26,612 nt of DNA from Hymenoscyphus infarciens (lineage: Eukaryota; Ascomycota; Leotiomycetes; Helotiales; Helotiaceae): NCBI GenBank assembly GCA_001414345.1, contig LLCB01000520.1:1-26612 (forward strand). Direction: 5' to 3'. Both the position numbers and the translations under genes were made by a program. This document shows, one piece after another, positions 23,492 through 26,612 of the stretch. The notes below the pieces were generated by a model. It was not told where the DNA came from. It searched no databases and saw only the letters and a list, made by a program, of their open reading frames with translations. The number at the start of each line of letters is the position of its first letter. Position 1 is the first letter of the stretch.

Positions 23492-24163
23492 TAGGTTAAA
23501 ATAACTACCTCTTTAATAAAGGAAGTTTAATTTCTTATTCCTTTCTATCTTTATCTATAAAAAGATTTAACTTAGAATTATTAAACTACTTAAGAATAGG
23601 GCTATCTTTACTCTCTTATTACTCCTTTTAAATTAGTTTATAGCTTTATAATCTAGAAAGTTCTCCTTTTTACTTCTTAGCCTCTATTCTAGCTATAGCT
23701 CTAATACCTTTCTTTTTCTATTTTAGAAGGCTACTAAAGTAGACCTCCTCCTCTTTAGATAGTTTATTAATTATATATATAAGAGCTTATACTTTAGATT
23801 TCTATAATATAATTCGCTTATCCTTTTCCTTATTTACCTATATTCTAACTTAGGCTTTTTAAATAATACTATTAATATCTTTCTATACTTAGTATTTAAT
23901 ACTTTTAATCTACTCTTTTACTCTTTTTAGGATCTTACTTATATCTTAAGTTTATATAATATTACTAAAGTCTTCTATCTCTATAAGAGTTATACTATTT
24001 TCTTTACTCTTATTCTTAAAGTCGTCTTCCTCCTTATCTTCTTCTTTATCTTATCTACTTTTCTTAACTATAACATTTTCTATAACTACTATATCTCCTT
24101 ATTTAATAATATTAGTATTTATATCTTTAATACTAATATCTAAATTATTATCTTTTAATAGAG
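23492..24163 (-). pseudogene. Relic coding stretch 7, charged coiled-coil-like protein
   Basis: A minus-strand frame of about 225 codons reads as strongly charged, heptad-like protein. It has an acidic Asp/Lys/Glu block at about 24021-24050 inside a 32-codon open run, then Lys/Gln/Ile-rich sequence, Ser-Lys-Glu-Glu-Glu near 23750 and a Lys/Arg/Ala segment near 23680-23720. Internal stops are about 10 percent. That is no better than chance unless the protein was Gln-rich, as its composition suggests. Against this, the plus strand has an 80-codon stop-free run at 23950-24189, but it reads as Leu, Ser and Ile only, typical of the complement of purine-rich coding DNA. I favour minus on composition. 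Family unknown; it could be a structural or gag-like protein, but that is a guess. Confidence 0.35.
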
Positions 24164-24680
24164 TCTATAAAGTAGTAGAAAAGATTCTCTAATTCTAATC
24201 TAGCTACTATATAAGTAGCTCTTACTAATAGGATTATATTTAATATAGGTAGTTTTAGCAATCCTTAATTTACTTTTATATAAATTAAGGTAATTAATTA
24301 TAAAAGGATTTAAAAAATAGCTTTAGTATTATATCTTAACTATTAGTTAAGCTAAGTTTAAAGCATATACTAATAAGAGATATAGTATCTAGGTAAGCTT
24401 TCTTAGAGGGGTAGATAATAGGCTTAAAAGGGGGTTTCTTAAGCTATATCTTATACTAATTAAGGTAGTAGATATACTATATTAAGAACTAGGCATCTAT
24501 TACTATTATAATAGAGTAACTAGCTTAGAGAGGCGATAAGAGGTAAAAATCGGAAAGAGGCAGTAAGCTATAATAGGTTATTTAAGAAATAAAAGAATAT
24601 AAACTAACTAATACTTAAGAAGTTATTATAACTAAGATATCTATAATATATTAAAGTATTAGTAAAACTTTACTTAATTT
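24164..24680. other. Inner flank of the right array, no gene
   Basis: No coding frame or repeat is seen. A less AT-rich patch lies at 24400-24565, with GGGGTAG, GGGGG and GGCGATAAG-type segments. It has no counterpart inside the left array. Confidence 0.5.
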
Positions 24681-26612
24681 AAATAACTACTTAGTAGAGC
24701 TATTTTAGAAAAATATAAAATACTTACTTTAATTCTTTACTTAGTAGAGAATAAGTATAAAAGAGCTATAATACCTAGGTTAGTCTAATTCTCTATTAAT
24801 TAAAGAATAAAAGTAGTATACTATAATAATTAGCTTAGTTTAACTTTTTATAATATAGAAAATAAGAGGAGAAGAGTATTAATAGCTAGCTTAGTCTAAT
24901 TCTCTACTAAGTAGAGAATAGAAGTAGTATACTTTAGTAAAAAGTTTAGTATAATTCTCTACTAAGTAGATAATAAGAGTAATAAGTTATAAAGATTAAT
25001 CTAAGGTAATTCTCTACTAAGTAGAGAATAGAAGTAATAAGCTTTAATAAATAGTTTAGTCTAATTCTCTACTAAGTAGAGAATATAAGTAGAAGAGCTA
25101 TAAAAGTTAGCTTAGTCTAATTATCTACTAAGTAGAGAATAAGAGTAAATAAGCTATAGTAGCTATTATAAGCTATTTCTCTACTAAGTAGAGAATATAA
25201 GTAGAAGAGCTATAAAAGTTAGCTTAGTCTAATTATCTACTAAGTAGAGAATAAGAGTAAATAAGCTATAGTAGCTATTATAAGCTATTTCTCTACTAAG
25301 TAGAGAATAGAAGTAATAGAGCTTTAATACCTAGCTTAGTCTAATTCTCTACTAAGTAGAGAATAGAAGTAATAGAGCTATAATTACTAGTTTAGTCTAA
25401 TTCTCTACTAAGTAGAGAATATAAATAAATTAGCTATAATAGCTAATATAAGCTAATTCTCTACTAAGTAGAGAATAGAAGTAATAGAGCTATAATACCT
25501 AGCTTAGTCTAATTCTCTACTAAGTAGAGAATATAAGTAAATAAGCTATAATAGCTAATATAAGCTAATTTTCTACTAATTAGAGAATAGAAGTAATAGA
25601 GCTCTAATAAATAGTTAAGTCTTATTCTCTACTAAGTAGAGAATAAGAGTAATAAGGTTTAGTAGCTATTATAAGCTAATTCTCTACTTAGTAGAGAATA
25701 AGACTAGAAGAGATATAATAGCTAGCTTAGTTTAATTTTCTACTAAGTAGAGAATAAGTATAGAAGAGCTATAATAGCTAGCTTAGTCTAATTCTCTACT
25801 AAGTAGAGAATAGGAGTAGTACGCTTTAGTAAAAAGTTTACTCTAATTCTCTACTAAGTAGAGAATAGAAATAGTACACTTTAGTAAATAGTTTAGTCTA
25901 ATTCTCTACTAAGTAGAGAATAAGAGTAAATAAGCTATAGTAGCTATTATAAGCTATTTCTTTACTAAGTAGAGAATAGAAGTAATAGAGCTATAATACC
26001 TAGCTTACTCTAATTCTCTACTAAGTAGAGAATAGAAGTAATAGAGCTATAATACCTAGCTTACTCTAATTCTCTACTAAGTAGAGAATAGAAGTAATAG
26101 AGCTATAATAGCTAGCTTAGTCTAATTCTCTACTAAGTAGAGAATAGGGCTAATAGACCTATAATACCTAGCTTAGTCTAATTCTCTACTAAGTAGAGAA
26201 TAAGAGTAAATAATCTATAATAGCTATTATAAGCTAATTCTCTACTAAGTAGAGAATAGAGCTAATCGAGCTAGAATAGCTAGTTTAGACTAATTCTCTA
26301 CTAAGTAGAGAATAGAACTAATAGAGCTTAAATAGCTAGTTTAGTCTAATTCTCTACTAAGTAGAGAATAGAAGTAATAGAGCTATAATACCTAGCTTAG
26401 TCAAATTCTCTACTAAGTAGAGAATAAGAGTAATAGAGCTATAATAGCTAGCTTAGTCTAATTCTCTACTAAGTAGAGAATAGAAGTAATAGAGCTATAA
26501 TTACTAGCTTAGTCTAATTCTCTACTAAGTAGAGAATAAGAGTAATAAGCTTTAGTAGCTAGTTTAGTTTTATTCTCTACTAAGTAGATAATAGGAATAG
26601 TATACTTTAGTA
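24681..26612 (+). repeat. Right minisatellite array, same family in inverted orientation
   Basis: About 34 monomers of 55-56 bp, with 21-bp dyads starting at 24732, 24788, about 24842, 24899, 24954, 25009, 25064, 25120, 25176 and so on every 55-56 bp to 26572. A very degenerate copy lies near 24681. About 21 copies carry the exact dyad (arms ATTCTCTACT and AGTAGAGAAT around a central A). The 34-35 bp linkers fall into three recurring types: A (contains AGCTATAATA and GCTTAGTCTA), B (contains AATAAGCTATA and AAGCTA) and C (contains CTTTAGTAAA, one base shorter). The same three types occur, reverse-complemented, in the left array. The array is cut by the window end. The first three copies are the most degraded. 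Confidence 0.95.
25085..25308 (+). repeat. Exact 112-bp higher-order duplication inside the right array
   Basis: Positions 25085-25196 and 25197-25308 read identically base for base by eye. Each block is two monomers: an A-type linker with a dyad beginning ATTATCT, then a B-type linker with a dyad beginning TTTCTCT. Neighbouring monomers differ from each other at many sites, so this is a recent two-monomer duplication or conversion. It probably happened after most mutation had ceased. An assembly artefact in a repeat is the main alternative. Confidence 0.9.

Larger units (their letters stand above)
1033..24680. other. RIP-saturated AT-rich core between the inverted arrays
   Basis: The whole core is depleted of CA and TG while AC, GT, AG and CT stay common. 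Simple AT bias does not give this, but C-to-T mutation at CpA on both strands (RIP) does. CpG is also sparse. Stop codons TAA and TAG occur in every frame, and I found no frame that could encode an intact protein. The sequence just inside the left array does not match the reverse complement of the sequence just inside the right array, so the inverted repetition ends where the arrays end. The core may be one large element or several dead transposons. I saw no long terminal repeats or target-site duplications by eye. Confidence 0.85.

Noticed and set aside
23950..24189. An 80-codon stop-free plus-strand run.
   Set aside because: It reads almost only Leu, Ser, Ile, Phe and Thr and is the complement of purine-rich DNA whose minus-strand reading looks like a charged protein. 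I treat it as a shadow of that relic.
24732..26612. A CRISPR-like layout: 21-bp palindromic repeats every 55-56 bp with 34-35 bp spacers.
   Set aside because: The spacers are not unique. They are three recurring related sequences that contain a second dyad, and the unit as a whole is a tandem satellite. The RIP pattern also points to a fungus.
1..26612. An organellar or otherwise naturally AT-rich genome.
   Set aside because: Plain AT bias would lower CA, TG, AC and GT together. Here only CA and TG (and partly CG) are lost, as RIP predicts. No tRNA or rRNA-like segment was seen either.

Overview
The window is 26.6 kb of very AT-rich DNA with no intact gene that I can find. Its base use is the signature of repeat-induced point mutation (RIP). 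CA and TG dinucleotides are almost gone (hand count about 100 CA and under 50 TG, against roughly 1,300 of each expected from base composition). AC, GT, CT and AG remain common, and TA is in great excess. RIP is known from filamentous ascomycetes (Pezizomycotina), so the window most likely comes from an AT-rich, heterochromatin-like compartment of such a fungus. I cannot name the species.

Layout. Positions 1 to about 1032 are a tandem array of about 19 monomers of 56 bp. Positions about 24681 to 26612 are a second array of about 34 monomers of the same family in the opposite orientation. Read outward from the centre, the two arrays have the same orientation. Both run off the window and both are most degenerate at their inner edges. 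A full-type monomer carries two odd-length dyads, of 21 bp and 13 bp, separated by two 11-bp linkers, so dyad centres fall every 28 bp. Between the arrays lies a RIP-saturated core of about 23.6 kb.

The core holds stop-poor stretches that I read as relics of protein-coding sequence. Nearly all their in-frame stops are TAA or TAG, the codons RIP makes from CAA, CAG and TGG. The best supported are at 1798-2499 and 2679-3044 (+), 5685-5930 (+), 9001-10790 (+, with one frame change), 18589-19008 (+), 19027-19335 (-), 20636-20947 (+) and 23492-24163 (-). The core also contains short tandem repeats with units of 9, 12, 24, about 60, about 64, about 96 and about 114 bp. Several units are multiples of three, as expected if they once encoded peptide repeats. 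I could not assign any relic to a protein family, and strand choice is uncertain for some: stop density by eye is a weak test in DNA this biased.

Interpretation. The core plus its inverted arrays could be a large multi-gene mobile or virus-like element with array-type inverted ends, inactivated by RIP. It could equally be a patchwork of dead transposons between two blocks of one satellite family, with the opposite orientation caused by an inversion or by assembly. Exact 112-bp duplication and near-identical dyads inside the right array suggest that the arrays kept turning over after the core was mutated.
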